Part shown: in pieces, positions 1 to 9,052 of the stretch | Layout of the letters: every line of letters begins with the position of its first letter | How positions within the stretch are numbered: position 1 is the first letter of the stretch | Position numbers and translations under genes: made by a program | Assembly: GCA_022538095.1 (NCBI GenBank) | Contig: JAKYXN010000052.1 | Location: forward strand, 1-37,599 | From: Puniceicoccaceae bacterium K14 | GTDB taxonomy: Bacteria; Verrucomicrobiota; Verrucomicrobiia; Opitutales; Opitutaceae | DNA length: 37,599 bases | Reading direction: 5' to 3' | The notes under the pieces: generated by a model | What the model was told of the DNA's origin: nothing | Database searches by the model: none | What the model saw: only the letters and a program-made list of their open reading frames with translations

Positions 1-332
1 TGGGACTGGGCTGTAGCCCAGCCGCCAATTGGCCGCCTTGTTCCTTCGAAAATGGGCTCCTGCCAGCTTTGAGTTTATTCACGAACACGCCCTAGCAATC
101 TGCATTAAAATTTTAGATCCCAAGCCTTTAGGAAGTCTAATTGCGTAAAAGTTTCCTCCGAGTGAGCAAGGTAGATGTTGACGACCCCATTAGATTCTGA
201 TCATTCACATGCAGCGAATTGGCTACCGATTAGGTCTGGTAATTTTAATTTTATCACCCTGAAAGCTTAGCTAAACGCCACATTCAAACCAACAGGCGAC
301 ACTCATAGAGTCGCCACAAATAGACGAATCTT
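1..332. other. Left-edge intergenic region and pyk leader
   Basis: No credible gene is visible here. The first bases hold two dyads: CTGGGCT/AGCCCAG at 6-21 with a two-base centre, and the perfect palindrome GCCAATTGGC at 24-33. They could be the remains of a terminator for a gene left of the window, but no T-tract follows. The stretch at about 219-250 (TTGGCT, then an AT-rich TTTTAAT) is a weak promoter candidate for pyruvate kinase. No riboswitch was recognised. Confidence 0.5.
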
Positions 333-1781
333 ATGGAAATCTCTCCAACAAGAAATTTAAGACGCACGAAAATCATCTTCACCATCGGGCCCGCAACCGA
401 TAGCGAAGAAATGCTCCGCAGCCTAATTCGCGATCACTACGTTGACATTTGTCGTATCAATATGGCACACGCCAGTCACGACTATGTACGCACGATCGTT
501 AAGCGAGTTCGCAAAGTAAGCGCCGAAGTGGGTCGTGAAATCGCAGTAATGATGGACGTCAAAGGACCGGAAGTACGTACCGGCGACGTGGATGCTCCAA
601 TCGAACTCCAGCCAGGAGAAATTTTCGATTTTACTATTAAGCCAAGCGGCGACATCGAACGCGAAGAAGAAATTCGTTCAGTCGCTGTCAACTATGCGGA
701 GTTAGTCAACGACGTCGAAGTCGGCAGTGTCGTTCTCGTAGACAATGGTCTCATCCGCCTCGAAGTTCTCGAGAAACGTGAAACCCTCATTCGCTGTAAG
801 GTTATCATCGCCGGCGAACTCACGAGCCGTCGTCACATCAACCTTCCCGGAGTAAAAGTAAACCTCCCCGCCCTCACAAAGAAGGACGAAGGAGATACTT
901 TAGTAGGTATTGAAGCAGGTGTAGACTTTTATGCTCTTTCCTTCGTTCGTGAAGGAAACGATCTGAAGATACTTCGCAAATTCCTCGACGATAACAATGC
1001 CCCAGATGCTCGCATGATTGCTAAAATCGAAGATCAGCAAGCGATCAGAAATTTGGAAGAAATCGTTGTAGAGTGTGACGCCCTTATGGTTGCTCGTGGA
1101 GATCTAGGAATCGAGTGCCCGTTTGAAACACTTCCATTGATTCAACGTCGCGCAGTTAAGGAATGTATCCGTCAGCGCACCCCAGTTATCATCGCGACGC
1201 ATATGCTCGAGTCGATGATTTCAAACCCGATGCCAACTCGCGCCGAAGTTACAGACGTTGCCAATGCGGTTCTCGAGCAAGCCGATTGCGTGATGCTCTC
1301 CGGCGAAACGACTGTTGGGAAATACCCAGTAGAATGTGTAGATGCATTACGTAAAATTTCCAAAAGCGTGGATACAACTGGAACGAAGTCTGACTTCGCT
1401 TCTTTCGTCGAACTCACAACCGACAAGCAAAAGCTACAGCATTCAGCTGTAACTATGGCCAACCAGTTCGAAGCCGCAGCAATCATTTGCTTCACTCGTA
1501 CAGGTTCAATGGCCGAGGGCGTTGCTGCTCTACGACCGCAATCCTCGCCAATCTTTGCCTTCACAAACTCCGACACAATCCTGAAGCACCTTCGCATCAA
1601 CCACGGTGTCATTCCATTCGTGGCTGACTTCGACGGTGAACCAGCGTCGACTGTGGAAAATGCGATTAAGTTCCTTAAAAGCGAAGGATTCATTATCGGT
1701 GGCGAAAAGATCGTAGTTGTCTCTGACATACTCGCAGCAGACCGCGTAATTGATAGCGTTCAGTTACGCCAAGTCGACTAG
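333..1781 (+). CDS. pyk: Pyruvate kinase
   Basis: Transfers phosphate from phosphoenolpyruvate to ADP, the last step of glycolysis, in the cytoplasm. The 482-residue length fits bacterial enzymes. Family marks are the N-terminal TKIIFTIGPA strand, the CRINMAHAS loop (usually RLNFSHG), DVKGPEVRTG near residue 75, the B-domain insert (about 90-185), the catalytic signature around ARGDLGIE, and MLESMI followed by PTRAEVTDVANAV. The C-terminal regulatory domain is complete. The start is the ATG after an AT-rich leader without a Shine-Dalgarno sequence. It is a single-gene unit closed by the hairpin at 1811-1843. The M-A-H variant of the loop is unusual, but all core motifs are present, so activity is expected. 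A long antisense frame covers its 3' half and is treated as a shadow. Confidence 0.97.
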   Translation: MEISPTRNLRRTKIIFTIGPATDSEEMLRSLIRDHYVDICRINMAHASHDYVRTIVKRVRKVSAEVGREIAVMMDVKGPEVRTGDVDAPIELQPGEIFDFTIKPSGDIEREEEIRSVAVNYAELVNDVEVGSVVLVDNGLIRLEVLEKRETLIRCKVIIAGELTSRRHINLPGVKVNLPALTKKDEGDTLVGIEAGVDFYALSFVREGNDLKILRKFLDDNNAPDARMIAKIEDQQAIRNLEEIVVECDALMVARGDLGIECPFETLPLIQRRAVKECIRQRTPVIIATHMLESMISNPMPTRAEVTDVANAVLEQADCVMLSGETTVGKYPVECVDALRKISKSVDTTGTKSDFASFVELTTDKQKLQHSAVTMANQFEAAAIICFTRTGSMAEGVAALRPQSSPIFAFTNSDTILKHLRINHGVIPFVADFDGEPASTVENAIKFLKSEGFIIGGEKIVVVSDILAADRVIDSVQLRQVD

Positions 1782-1810
1782 TCGGAATACTTCGACCTCC
1801 ATTTTTTCTC

Positions 1811-1843
1811 AAAACGCAGTCCTCAAGGACTGCGTTTTTTTTG
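1811..1843 (+). terminator. Intrinsic terminator after pyk
   Basis: A perfect 12-bp stem (AAAACGCAGTCC / GGACTGCGTTTT) with a four-base TCAA loop is followed by a run of T. It sits 30 bases after the pyk stop. The A-rich left side gives some T on the other strand too, so it may also act on the minus-strand gene ending at 1941. Confidence 0.93.
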
Positions 1844-1940
1844 TATCAACCATCATCAATTATGAACCCACCCCCTCTCAACTGATTACTAGCAAGCTAG
1901 CTCTATAGTTTGGGTACGTGCCTAGGCAAAATGAAGAAAC

Positions 1941-3338
1941 CTAAAACGAGCGAACATAGAATCCACTCGTCCGAGCTGGATTTTTAATAGTGAACCAAAT
2001 CGAGCAAAAGACAAAGGGAGCCCACAGCATCCAACTCTCAAATAGACTTAGCTCTATCTCAGTTAGAAGAGTTAGTTCCGAGCGCAACGGAAGAAAACAT
2101 ACAAACGCGAAAACACTCGCTACGCGAAGGCCATAATGCCCCATAACAATGGCGAACGGAGCTAACCACAAAAAGTACCATGGTTGTATCAGAGGCGAGA
2201 GCATTATCACAGTGCTAATATAAATCGTCCCCATTCGACCGATACTTCCGTTTACAACTAAGGCATATACCGCAAAGCAAACGAGAGCGACGAACACGAC
2301 AGAATTTGCATGCAACCAATAACCAGCCATCCAATCGATAATCGATGGTAGGAATGAAAACAATTCCACCTTCAGAGCGAATTTAATCGGAATAAACGTA
2401 GCGGCGTGCTCCTCCAATGTAATAGATAGCCACAAAAACGACAAAACCAAAGGCGCCGCTCCAACAACTAAGGCAATCAAACCTGCTTTCAAACCGGCCT
2501 TGCGTAGAACCCAAAGTACTAGCCACACCAATACCGGAATCATTAATAAATTCAACGCCACAGAAACACCTAACAGAAAGGCGACAAAACAGACAATCTG
2601 TCCAACACCACCACCGATACCGCCTTTGGAATTGATCATCGAGCCTCCCCCGCTTTTTTCGACCCATTGGCTCCACAGTACCAAACCAAGCCCCATCGGA
2701 AAGAGAAACAAAATATCAGAATTTGCCATGCCTCCAACGCTCATAATCGCCAAAGGGCTCCACGCATATTGACTCGTCGCCGCAGCCCCAAAACGAATAA
2801 AGAGAGCGAGGCACAAACTCATATCAAGAATAATGAATACAAATTTAGCCCATTGTAGACTCCCGTCCTCAAACCCCAAAATATTGCAAAGCCATAACAT
2901 AAGTGGCGAAAAACGAGTGGACTGAGCCGAGAACTCCATATCCTCCCACTCAACTTCATCGGGTGTCCCAAAACGTCCTAGCACCGGAGCTTCCTCATAC
3001 GGATTCAACCCAATCTGCAAGGTTTCGCTATCCCAAACAAGTCTTTCAAATTCAGTCCCAGACCCCATAGGTAACATAATCATGCGAGCAACCAGTGCTA
3101 TTAGCAGCATCGCTGCCCCCCAACACTTGGAGCATGTCCAAGATAAAGCATAACCGCAGCAGGCAACTAATGCCCCAATCAAAAAAGCGGATACACTTGC
3201 AGAGTCCTCAAACCCACCGCTATTTGCCATCTGATAGCAACCGCAGAGTAACAACAACGCACTGAGACCAAACACGGAATAGTCCCTTTTCCGAGTTCTT
3301 TGCAAACTAGAATGTGTGTTGGATTTAAGGACCGACAT
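1941..3338 (-). CDS. Polytopic membrane protein, GT-C glycosyltransferase-like
   Basis: A 465-residue integral membrane protein with roughly ten or more hydrophobic segments. The first is at about 22-40, and there is a glycine-rich loop near 228-243. A soluble segment after the second or third helix reads like the GT-C pattern: a charged E-x-x-x-W-D, then a GLNPYEEAP motif near residue 110, matching the 'W-D-G...G-x-N-P-Y' signature of DUF2029/mannosyltransferase-type enzymes that use polyprenyl-phosphate sugars. A later YAWSPLAIMS...ANSDILFLFP stretch resembles the second conserved loop of that group. From this I infer transfer of a sugar to a lipid or envelope glycan; donor and acceptor cannot be read. 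It stands alone, divergent from gdhA. It starts at an ATG with only a weak AGG upstream. Confidence 0.6.
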   Translation of the reverse strand: MSVLKSNTHSSLQRTRKRDYSVFGLSALLLLCGCYQMANSGGFEDSASVSAFLIGALVACCGYALSWTCSKCWGAAMLLIALVARMIMLPMGSGTEFERLVWDSETLQIGLNPYEEAPVLGRFGTPDEVEWEDMEFSAQSTRFSPLMLWLCNILGFEDGSLQWAKFVFIILDMSLCLALFIRFGAAATSQYAWSPLAIMSVGGMANSDILFLFPMGLGLVLWSQWVEKSGGGSMINSKGGIGGGVGQIVCFVAFLLGVSVALNLLMIPVLVWLVLWVLRKAGLKAGLIALVVGAAPLVLSFLWLSITLEEHAATFIPIKFALKVELFSFLPSIIDWMAGYWLHANSVVFVALVCFAVYALVVNGSIGRMGTIYISTVIMLSPLIQPWYFLWLAPFAIVMGHYGLRVASVFAFVCFLPLRSELTLLTEIELSLFESWMLWAPFVFCSIWFTIKNPARTSGFYVRSF

Positions 3339-3494
3339 TCAACCTACTAATTCATTGCTCCCAAATGAGTTAAAACAGAACCAAAACTCATCGAATCTGC
3401 CATGCGACGCAAGAATTATGATATCCTACAAAGCTCAAATTCCTGAAATCCTAACACCCACTCAAACGTAACTCCAAACAACTTATACCCTACC

Positions 3495-3523
3495 TTGCGA
3501 TTTAGTATCCTTGGACATATACT
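3495..3523 (+). promoter_or_regulatory. Probable sigma-70-type promoter of gdhA
   Basis: TTGCGA (3495-3500) and TATACT (3518-3523) are separated by exactly 17 bases. Transcription would start near 3530, only about 12 bases before the gdhA ATG at 3542, giving a very short leader with no Shine-Dalgarno sequence. Confidence 0.65.
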
Positions 3524-3541
3524 GACACACCTCAAAAATTT

Positions 3542-4879
3542 ATGAATACTTATATAGCAGATTGCCTTCAACTCGCTCAAAAAAGAAATCCGGGACAAGA
3601 TTTGTTCTTACAAGCAACAAAAGAAGTGCTTGAATCCCTCGCCCCGGTGATCAATGAAACGCCAGAAATCCAAGCACGTTCCGTCCTCGAACGGATTCTT
3701 GAGCCCGAACGACAAATTATGTTTCGAGTCAGTTGGATGGACGATTCCGGTAACGTCCACGTCAATCGCGGATACCGCGTCGGTTTTAATAGCGTGCTTG
3801 GCCCCTACAAAGGCGGGCTCCGCTTTCACCCGAGTGTAAGTTTGGATACTATTAAATTTCTCGCATTTGAGCAGATATTCAAAAATAGCTTAACAGGCCT
3901 TTCCATCGGCGGGGGCAAAGGTGGATCCGATTTCGACCCAAAAGGCAAATCCGATGCGGAAATCATGCGCTTTTGCCAAGCATTCATGAGTGAGCTTTAC
4001 CATTTCCTCGGAGCAGACCAAGATGTCCCTGCGGGTGACATAGGCGTGGGCGCTCGCGAAATCGGCTATTTGTTTGGACAATACAAACGCCTTACCAAAC
4101 GCTTTGAACACGGAGTTCTTACAGGTAAACAAGTCGGTCTCGGCGGATCTCTCGTTCGGAAAGAAGCAACCGGATTTGGCGCCGTATACTTTGCCCAAGA
4201 AATGTTAAAGACGCGAGACGACTCGCTGGAAGGAAAAACTTGCCTGGTATCTGGGTCCGGCAACGTGGCAATCTACTGCGCCAAGAAGCTTCAAGACCTG
4301 GGCGCCAAAGTCATTGCCATGTCAGACTCAAGCGGTTCCATTCACGACCCGCAAGGAATCGACATCGATATCATTCGCTCTATAAAAGAAATCAATCGAG
4401 CTCGAATCGATGAATACGAAAAACACCGCCCACAAGCTCGTTTCTTACCAGGCGAAAAGGTGTGGAGGCATGCTTGCGATCTAGCTTTCCCCTGTGCCAC
4501 GCAAAACGAGCTAGATTTAGAAGACGCGAAAACTCTGCTAGACAACGGTTGTCAAGTAGTCGTTGAAGGAGCCAACATGCCAACAACGCCTGAAGCAGTC
4601 GAAGAATTACAAAGTCGAGGCGCTCTTTTTGCCCCTGGTAAAGCAGCGAATGCGGGAGGGGTCGCTGTATCCGCTTTGGAAATGCAACAAAACGCATCCT
4701 TGGAAAATTGGACTTTCAAACAAGTCGATGAGCGCCTAAAACAAATCATGGCCAGCATTCACAACGACTGTAGGCAATATGGAAAAAAGTACAATAGACC
4801 AGACGATTACCTATTCGGAGCGAATATCGCAGGTTTCATTCGTGTCGCCCATGCTATTAACGCTTACGGAGTCATCTAA
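3542..4879 (+). CDS. gdhA: NADP-type glutamate dehydrogenase
   Basis: Makes glutamate from 2-oxoglutarate and ammonium, a main route of nitrogen assimilation. The 445-residue length is that of the hexameric bacterial class. Seen in order: the substrate-binding GGLRFHPSV, catalytic-lysine region IGGGKGGSDFDPKG, PAGDIGVGAREIGYLFGQYKRL with the catalytic Asp, the Rossmann loop VSGSGNVA, and the GANMPTTPEA / GKAANAGGVAVSALEM region near the C-terminus. A serine after the second strand (MSDSSG) suits NADPH rather than NADH. A short-chain dehydrogenase follows nine bases downstream, so the two are probably co-transcribed from the promoter at 3495-3523. Confidence 0.97.
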   Translation: MNTYIADCLQLAQKRNPGQDLFLQATKEVLESLAPVINETPEIQARSVLERILEPERQIMFRVSWMDDSGNVHVNRGYRVGFNSVLGPYKGGLRFHPSVSLDTIKFLAFEQIFKNSLTGLSIGGGKGGSDFDPKGKSDAEIMRFCQAFMSELYHFLGADQDVPAGDIGVGAREIGYLFGQYKRLTKRFEHGVLTGKQVGLGGSLVRKEATGFGAVYFAQEMLKTRDDSLEGKTCLVSGSGNVAIYCAKKLQDLGAKVIAMSDSSGSIHDPQGIDIDIIRSIKEINRARIDEYEKHRPQARFLPGEKVWRHACDLAFPCATQNELDLEDAKTLLDNGCQVVVEGANMPTTPEAVEELQSRGALFAPGKAANAGGVAVSALEMQQNASLENWTFKQVDERLKQIMASIHNDCRQYGKKYNRPDDYLFGANIAGFIRVAHAINAYGVI

Positions 4880-4888
4880 CTTAAATCA

Positions 4889-5611
4889 ATGACAGAGAAG
4901 ATCGCAATCGTTGGCGGATCTTCCGGCATTGGCGAAGCTCTCGTTAAATTCCATATTGAGAACTCTCTACCCGTAATCGTATTCACTCACGATCCCGATC
5001 GCGTTCGCCAAAACACGGAAGCCAATCAAACACTTGTAGAGGTCGTTCCACTCGACCTGCAACAACCTCTTCAGATTGAGCCCTCCCTAAAAAATGCCCT
5101 ATCGGGAGAAAGCAAAATCACCCGAGCTTATATCGTTTCTGGAATTGGAGACCTCGAAGAAAATCTCGCTCCTACTCAAATCAGTGACACCCTATCGATC
5201 AATTGCGACGGCTTAGCCAAAGCCGCTTACATTTTTGCAAATTACTTCATCCAAAAAGGCAGCGGCCACCTTATCGGAATCACATCAGTCGCGTCGCTTC
5301 GCGGCAGTTCCGCTGCGCCACTGTACAATGCGAGCAAAGCCTACCAACGAATTCTTCTAGAAGGACTTCGCTGCCGAATGAGACAAAAACACCCGTCCGT
5401 TTCAGTAACTGAAATTCGACCTGGGTTTGTCGATACAGCGATGATGAAAGCAGACAAGCCCTTCTGGGTTGTCTCTCCGGAAAAAGCAGCCAGTCAAATT
5501 ATAAACATCGTCGAAGCGAAAAAAGAAGTTGCCTACGTCTCCCGACGCTGGCGCCTAATCGGCATGCTGCTGCAGTCTTTGCCACGCTGGCTTTATTCTC
5601 GAATAGGCTAA
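4889..5611 (+). CDS. Short-chain dehydrogenase/reductase
   Basis: A 240-residue classical SDR-fold oxidoreductase. The nucleotide-binding loop GGSSGIGEAL is at the N-terminus. The catalytic set is present: a serine in GITSVASLRGS and the Y-x-x-x-K motif in YNASKAYQ. IRPGFVDTAMM is the usual segment after the active site. Only about 9 bases separate it from gdhA, so it is likely translated from the same message, but no shared pathway is evident. Substrate and cofactor cannot be assigned. The C-terminal RRWRLIGMLLQSLPRWLYSRIG is hydrophobic and basic, which may mean loose membrane association, as in some SDRs acting on lipids (inference). No terminator is evident after the stop. Confidence 0.9.
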   Translation: MTEKIAIVGGSSGIGEALVKFHIENSLPVIVFTHDPDRVRQNTEANQTLVEVVPLDLQQPLQIEPSLKNALSGESKITRAYIVSGIGDLEENLAPTQISDTLSINCDGLAKAAYIFANYFIQKGSGHLIGITSVASLRGSSAAPLYNASKAYQRILLEGLRCRMRQKHPSVSVTEIRPGFVDTAMMKADKPFWVVSPEKAASQIINIVEAKKEVAYVSRRWRLIGMLLQSLPRWLYSRIG

Positions 5612-5710
5612 GCAAACAGAATTACTAATTATTTTCTCGTTACTCAGTTTGTTCTTGGGCCTTCCCACATTAGTCGTTATTCACTAAGTTCGTAACTTCT
5701 TCAGTAGCAC

Positions 5711-6511
5711 ATGATCACGACAAAGCGTTTCGACTATATTTCAATCAACCATATTCAGAAGCATCCAACGGTGGTAAACCACCGAAATCTGAATGAAGCC
5801 AAAGTAAAGCACTACGCGAAAGACATACTCGCGAATGGGCTTTTGGAGCCTCTCGTGGTTTGGGAAAAATCTCACGGAGAATACTACCTCATCGGTGGTT
5901 TTCACCGTCTCACCGCGATCCACAGAATTCGTCAAGATCATGGCGACTATTTTGATAACGTAGACGTTCGCGTTGTGTCCGGGACCGCCGACGAAATGCG
6001 GGCTCTAAACTTAAAACTCAATGCAGATAGGGTGGATACAAAAGTCACCGACTATTTTGACACAGTCATCTACTTAAACAATGTCAATTGGTCCAATCAA
6101 CGCATTGCAGACTTTCTCGATAAATCGACTAGCTGGGTCGAAGACATCCTACGCTATGTCCCCGTTATGCCTCCTAAGATTTACCAACTATTGGACAAAG
6201 GGGAGACCTCATGGAATCGTGCAAAAGCAGCCTGCCAAAAACTCATAAAATCACCCGCAGGAAAAGAAGATCAAGCCGCAGCTGACGCGATCGAAGAACT
6301 CTCCAAACCAGCAGCGCCCAAGCCTAAAAAGCCACTCAATTTCCGCAGTGCCAAAAGCAGACTCGGGAAAACTATTATCAAGAATCCAAACGATAATTAC
6401 ACTTTCAGCGGTGAAGACTTGATGAGCTTGCTACTTGTCCTCGAAGGCAAAGCGTACAAAAGCGACGACTTAGAACGAGTGAAGAGTAAACTGCCCGATC
6501 TCCTTGGGTAG
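5711..6511 (+). CDS. Stand-alone ParB/Srx-fold protein
   Basis: A 266-residue protein. Its N-terminal part (about 5-108) looks like a ParB/sulfiredoxin CTP-binding domain: ISINHIQKHP, then IGGFHRLTAI (62-70; the G-x-x-R-x-x-A box with Arg66), then LNLKLNADR (99-107), where ParB proteins carry the E-N-x-x-R/Q box. A helix-turn-helix-like segment follows at about 128-150 (NQRIADFLDKSTSWVEDIL). After a lysine/proline-rich linker (about 190-210) comes a unique C-terminal domain. There is no ParA, no parS-like site in the flanks and no plasmid gene, so it is not a normal partition operon. A nucleoid or regulatory DNA-binding role is an inference. The gene is single, with no Shine-Dalgarno sequence before its ATG, and ends one base before the convergent DUF6941 gene. 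Confidence 0.75.
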   Translation: MITTKRFDYISINHIQKHPTVVNHRNLNEAKVKHYAKDILANGLLEPLVVWEKSHGEYYLIGGFHRLTAIHRIRQDHGDYFDNVDVRVVSGTADEMRALNLKLNADRVDTKVTDYFDTVIYLNNVNWSNQRIADFLDKSTSWVEDILRYVPVMPPKIYQLLDKGETSWNRAKAACQKLIKSPAGKEDQAAADAIEELSKPAAPKPKKPLNFRSAKSRLGKTIIKNPNDNYTFSGEDLMSLLLVLEGKAYKSDDLERVKSKLPDLLG

Positions 6512-6512
6512 T

Positions 6513-6935
6513 TTAATTATTCATACGATTACGCGGCGAAGCACGATTGTCTTTCATCACATAAAGCGGTAGCTTGGAAAACTCAGTGCCGTCGAATTTC
6601 AAAAGGACTTCATGTTTTCCAAAAGCGTTTAGTTTCAAACGGCCGATATTCATCACTAAGTTGATCGCTACCGAGTCTCGGTGAGCAGGAAATGCGACTG
6701 CAAAATCAGCTTTTAACTCCGGCATCACCTTCTCGCCTTTCTCGGTTTGAAAACGAACGGACACAGTATGCGGTCCCGATTCATCCGTCTCAAATCGCAT
6801 ACGCGCCACCACCGAACATCGCTCTCGAATGACCGGTAAAACTGGTCCAGAGACGCCCTCGAAGGCTCCTAATATGTTTAAGCGACCATTATAGTCCGTG
6901 GCCGCATCGCACAACGCAAACACCTCAATTCTCAT
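6513..6935 (-). CDS. DUF6941 family protein
   Basis: A 140-residue protein whose first residues (IEVFALCDAATDYNGRLNILGAFE) match the conserved opening of the DUF6941 family, a group of unknown function. The rest is beta-rich with no signal peptide or membrane segment and no recognisable catalytic motif. It is the last gene of the operon that begins with the ClpP/NfeD protein. It lies 19 bases after the 194-residue membrane-anchored protein and has an AAGGA seven bases before its ATG. This suggests, without proving, a job linked to FloA membrane domains. Its stop is one base from the stop of the convergent ParB-like gene. Confidence 0.75.
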   Translation of the reverse strand: MRIEVFALCDAATDYNGRLNILGAFEGVSGPVLPVIRERCSVVARMRFETDESGPHTVSVRFQTEKGEKVMPELKADFAVAFPAHRDSVAINLVMNIGRLKLNAFGKHEVLLKFDGTEFSKLPLYVMKDNRASPRNRMNN

Positions 6936-6954
6936 AGAGTAATCCTTATGGTAG

Positions 6955-7539
6955 TTAGAACCGACGCATTCCCACTGGCTCTCCTAAAACCTCTTTCAAG
7001 ATGATCGCATTGCGCAGCGATTGCTTCTCGTAAAGCGATTCTCTCAAGGTCAAAGGGGTATTTAATTTCCCACTCCGATTTATATTTTTACCCACCCTAC
7101 TCGCTTTTTGATTCGCAAGTTTTTCTTTGAGCCTACGTGCGTCTTCCAATTTTTGAGCAACCTCACGACGCTGCTCTTCATAGCGATCCAATTGACTTGG
7201 AGCTTCGTATTCAGGAATAAATTCTGGAGTCGGAGCCGGAACAGCCTCTCTTGGAAGCTCAGGCACCATTGGGTCATACCGCTCTTCTTCATAAAACACG
7301 ATCGGAGGCTTTTCTTCCATAGCCTCCTCAAGTGGGCCGCCCGATTGCTGCTTTGCATCGCCCTGACGCTCCAAGATTTTGCGACGGATTTCCTCCTGTA
7401 TCCGCCGCGCTCTTTCTTGTGCTTCGGGTGATTGCTCAGCCTCTTCTTCTGATTTGTCCTTATTCAAGGACGAAATAAAATAAAAGAGGCCGATTAATAG
7501 CGGGACGAATTTCCCTAGGTTATCAAACAACCAATCCAT
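6955..7539 (-). CDS. Hypothetical membrane-anchored charged coiled-coil protein
   Basis: I do not recognise a family in this 194-residue protein. Residues about 9-25 are a single hydrophobic helix near the N-terminus (FVPLLIGLFYFISSL). The rest is highly charged: a Glu/Arg/Lys-rich helix at about 30-60, a proline-rich acidic stretch near 75-115, a second charged predicted coiled coil at about 118-150 (YEEQRREVAQKLEDARRLKEKL), then a basic tail. This is the shape of a small inner-membrane scaffold with a cytoplasmic tail. It follows floA by five bases and has an AAGGA sequence nine bases upstream of its ATG, so it is co-expressed with flotillin and may be a partner of it (inference). Confidence 0.7.
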   Translation of the reverse strand: MDWLFDNLGKFVPLLIGLFYFISSLNKDKSEEEAEQSPEAQERARRIQEEIRRKILERQGDAKQQSGGPLEEAMEEKPPIVFYEEERYDPMVPELPREAVPAPTPEFIPEYEAPSQLDRYEEQRREVAQKLEDARRLKEKLANQKASRVGKNINRSGKLNTPLTLRESLYEKQSLRNAIILKEVLGEPVGMRRF

Positions 7540-7544
7540 ACCGA

Positions 7545-8561
7545 TTAGTCCTTCTTTTCAGAACCGTCTTCGTCGCCATCCGCAATCGATTGACGCATCG
7601 AAGTATCAGACTCGATATTCTTCATCTTGTAATAATCCATGATACCAAGATTTCCACTACGGAATGCTTCCGCCATCGCTAGAGGGACTTGAGCTTCCGC
7701 TTCCACAACCTTGGCTCTCATCTCTTCTACCCGAGCCTTCATTTCCTGCTCAGCTGCTACCGCCGCAGCACGTCGCATTTCCGCTTTCGCTTGAGCCATG
7801 TTCTTGTTGGCTTCTGCTTGAGCTTCCTGCAACGCCGCGCCGACGTTTTCGCCAACATCCACGTCAGCAATGTCGATTGAAAGAATTTCGAAAGCAGTTC
7901 CTACATCGAGCCCACGCTCAAGCACTACTTTAGAAATAGAGTCAGGAGATTCCAATACGACTTTATATGATTCAGCAGAACCAATAGTGGTAACAATACC
8001 TTCGCCCACACGAGCGATAACGGTTTCTTCTTTCGCTCCACCCACGAAGCGGTCCAAATTCGTTCTTACGGTCACTCGAGCGCGAGCTTTCACTTGGATA
8101 CCATCCTTTGCAACACCATCGATCGTCTTCTTAGATCCTTCCACGCTCGGACAATCGATCACCTTCGGATCTACAGACGTTCTCACCGCCTCAACCACAG
8201 ACTTTCCAGATCCCTTTGTCGCCAAATCAATAGCGCAAGCTCGATTCCAATTAAGCTCTATACCCGCTTTCATCGCAGCGATAATCGCTTGTACAGTAGG
8301 AATCAAATTCCCTCCAGCCAAGAAGTGAGCTTCGATCTCATCCACAGAAAGCTCAATCCCTGCCTTTACTGCAGTGATACGAGCATCAACAACAATGCTG
8401 TAAGGCACACCTCTCAGGCGCATGGCAACCAAATTGGTGATTCCCACATATGCTCCAGAAAGAGCTGCCTTTATCCAGACACTGATGAACGAAAAGAAAA
8501 TAAATGCGACGATTATACCAACGATGGCAACGCCGATGAGCATGATAGTAGTGAAGTCCAT
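7545..8561 (-). CDS. floA: Flotillin-like protein FloA
   Basis: A bacterial flotillin that oligomerises on the cytoplasmic membrane and organises lipid/protein microdomains. The 338-residue length matches the YqfA/FloA family. Seen: an N-terminal membrane hairpin (about 5-30), then the FloA-specific region with [15 protein letters not shown] and [15 protein letters not shown], the SPFH-like core with [20 protein letters not shown], and a long alanine/glutamate coiled coil at about 245-300 ([27 protein letters not shown]). A short acidic tail ends it. It lies 29 bases after the short NfeD gene, the classic NfeD-FloA pairing, and directly before the 194-residue hypothetical protein. No Shine-Dalgarno sequence precedes its ATG. 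Confidence 0.96.
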   Translation of the reverse strand: MDFTTIMLIGVAIVGIIVAFIFFSFISVWIKAALSGAYVGITNLVAMRLRGVPYSIVVDARITAVKAGIELSVDEIEAHFLAGGNLIPTVQAIIAAMKAGIELNWNRACAIDLATKGSGKSVVEAVRTSVDPKVIDCPSVEGSKKTIDGVAKDGIQVKARARVTVRTNLDRFVGGAKEETVIARVGEGIVTTIGSAESYKVVLESPDSISKVVLERGLDVGTAFEILSIDIADVDVGENVGAALQEAQAEANKNMAQAKAEMRRAAAVAAEQEMKARVEEMRAKVVEAEAQVPLAMAEAFRSGNLGIMDYYKMKNIESDTSMRQSIADGDEDGSEKKD

Positions 8562-8590
8562 ATCTTATATTTATTTGGAGGAAGTTACTG

Positions 8591-9052
8591 TTATTTGGAT
8601 ACTAATATTCGAAATTTATCTTTGCCAACTACTTTTACTGTTTCGTTAGCTTCTATAAAGCCTGAACGCGAAGTTGCATCGACTTTTTTGCCGTCTAGAA
8701 AAATAAAACCTGAAGGAGCAAGAGCAGTGACAGTCTTGCACTCTTGACCGACAGAGAAATTCTCAACGGGTTCCACCTGGCTATTGCCTTCAATTTTAGC
8801 ATCCAGGAAAAATCGTTTTCCAAAGGCAGTCTTAGGCAAAATTTTAACCTCGATCACAAAGGTAATAATTACGAGCACCAACGCGACAACAACACCCAAC
8901 AATCCGACTTCCAGGCCGTATTCGGAAAATAATATCGCTATGCCACCAATCATCAATGCCCCACCTATCGCTCCGATAATTCCGCCCGGAACGAGAATCT
9001 CTACGCCAAGTAAGATCGCGCCGACAAGATACAAAAGAATCACGATATTCAT
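8591..9052 (-). CDS. Short NfeD family membrane protein
   Basis: A 153-residue NfeD protein without the protease domain. The first 75 residues are very hydrophobic and form about three or four helices with glycine-rich turns (EILVPGGIIGAIGGALMIGGI). The C-terminal 70 residues are the OB-like beta-barrel typical of NfeD, with VGQECKTVTALAPSGFIFLDGKKVDATSRSGFI compressed around the conserved P-S-G motif. Members of this type sit next to flotillin genes and are thought to act with them. Its ATG overlaps the stop of the upstream protease gene in the ATGA form, and it has a consensus AGGAGG seven bases upstream, so it is probably translationally coupled. Confidence 0.93.
   Translation of the reverse strand: MNIVILLYLVGAILLGVEILVPGGIIGAIGGALMIGGIAILFSEYGLEVGLLGVVVALVLVIITFVIEVKILPKTAFGKRFFLDAKIEGNSQVEPVENFSVGQECKTVTALAPSGFIFLDGKKVDATSRSGFIEANETVKVVGKDKFRILVSK

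Noticed and set aside
1172-1729. 185-codon minus-strand open frame
   Set aside because: It lies wholly antisense to pyruvate kinase, shows no recognisable family pattern, and is explained by codon bias of the real gene.
5711-6511. Chromosome partition (ParABS) locus or plasmid remnant
   Set aside because: No ParA, no parS-like repeats and no replication genes are present.
7870-8747. Plus-strand frames antisense to floA and the short NfeD gene
   Set aside because: They oppose well-supported genes and have low-complexity Ser/Thr/Arg composition typical of shadow frames.
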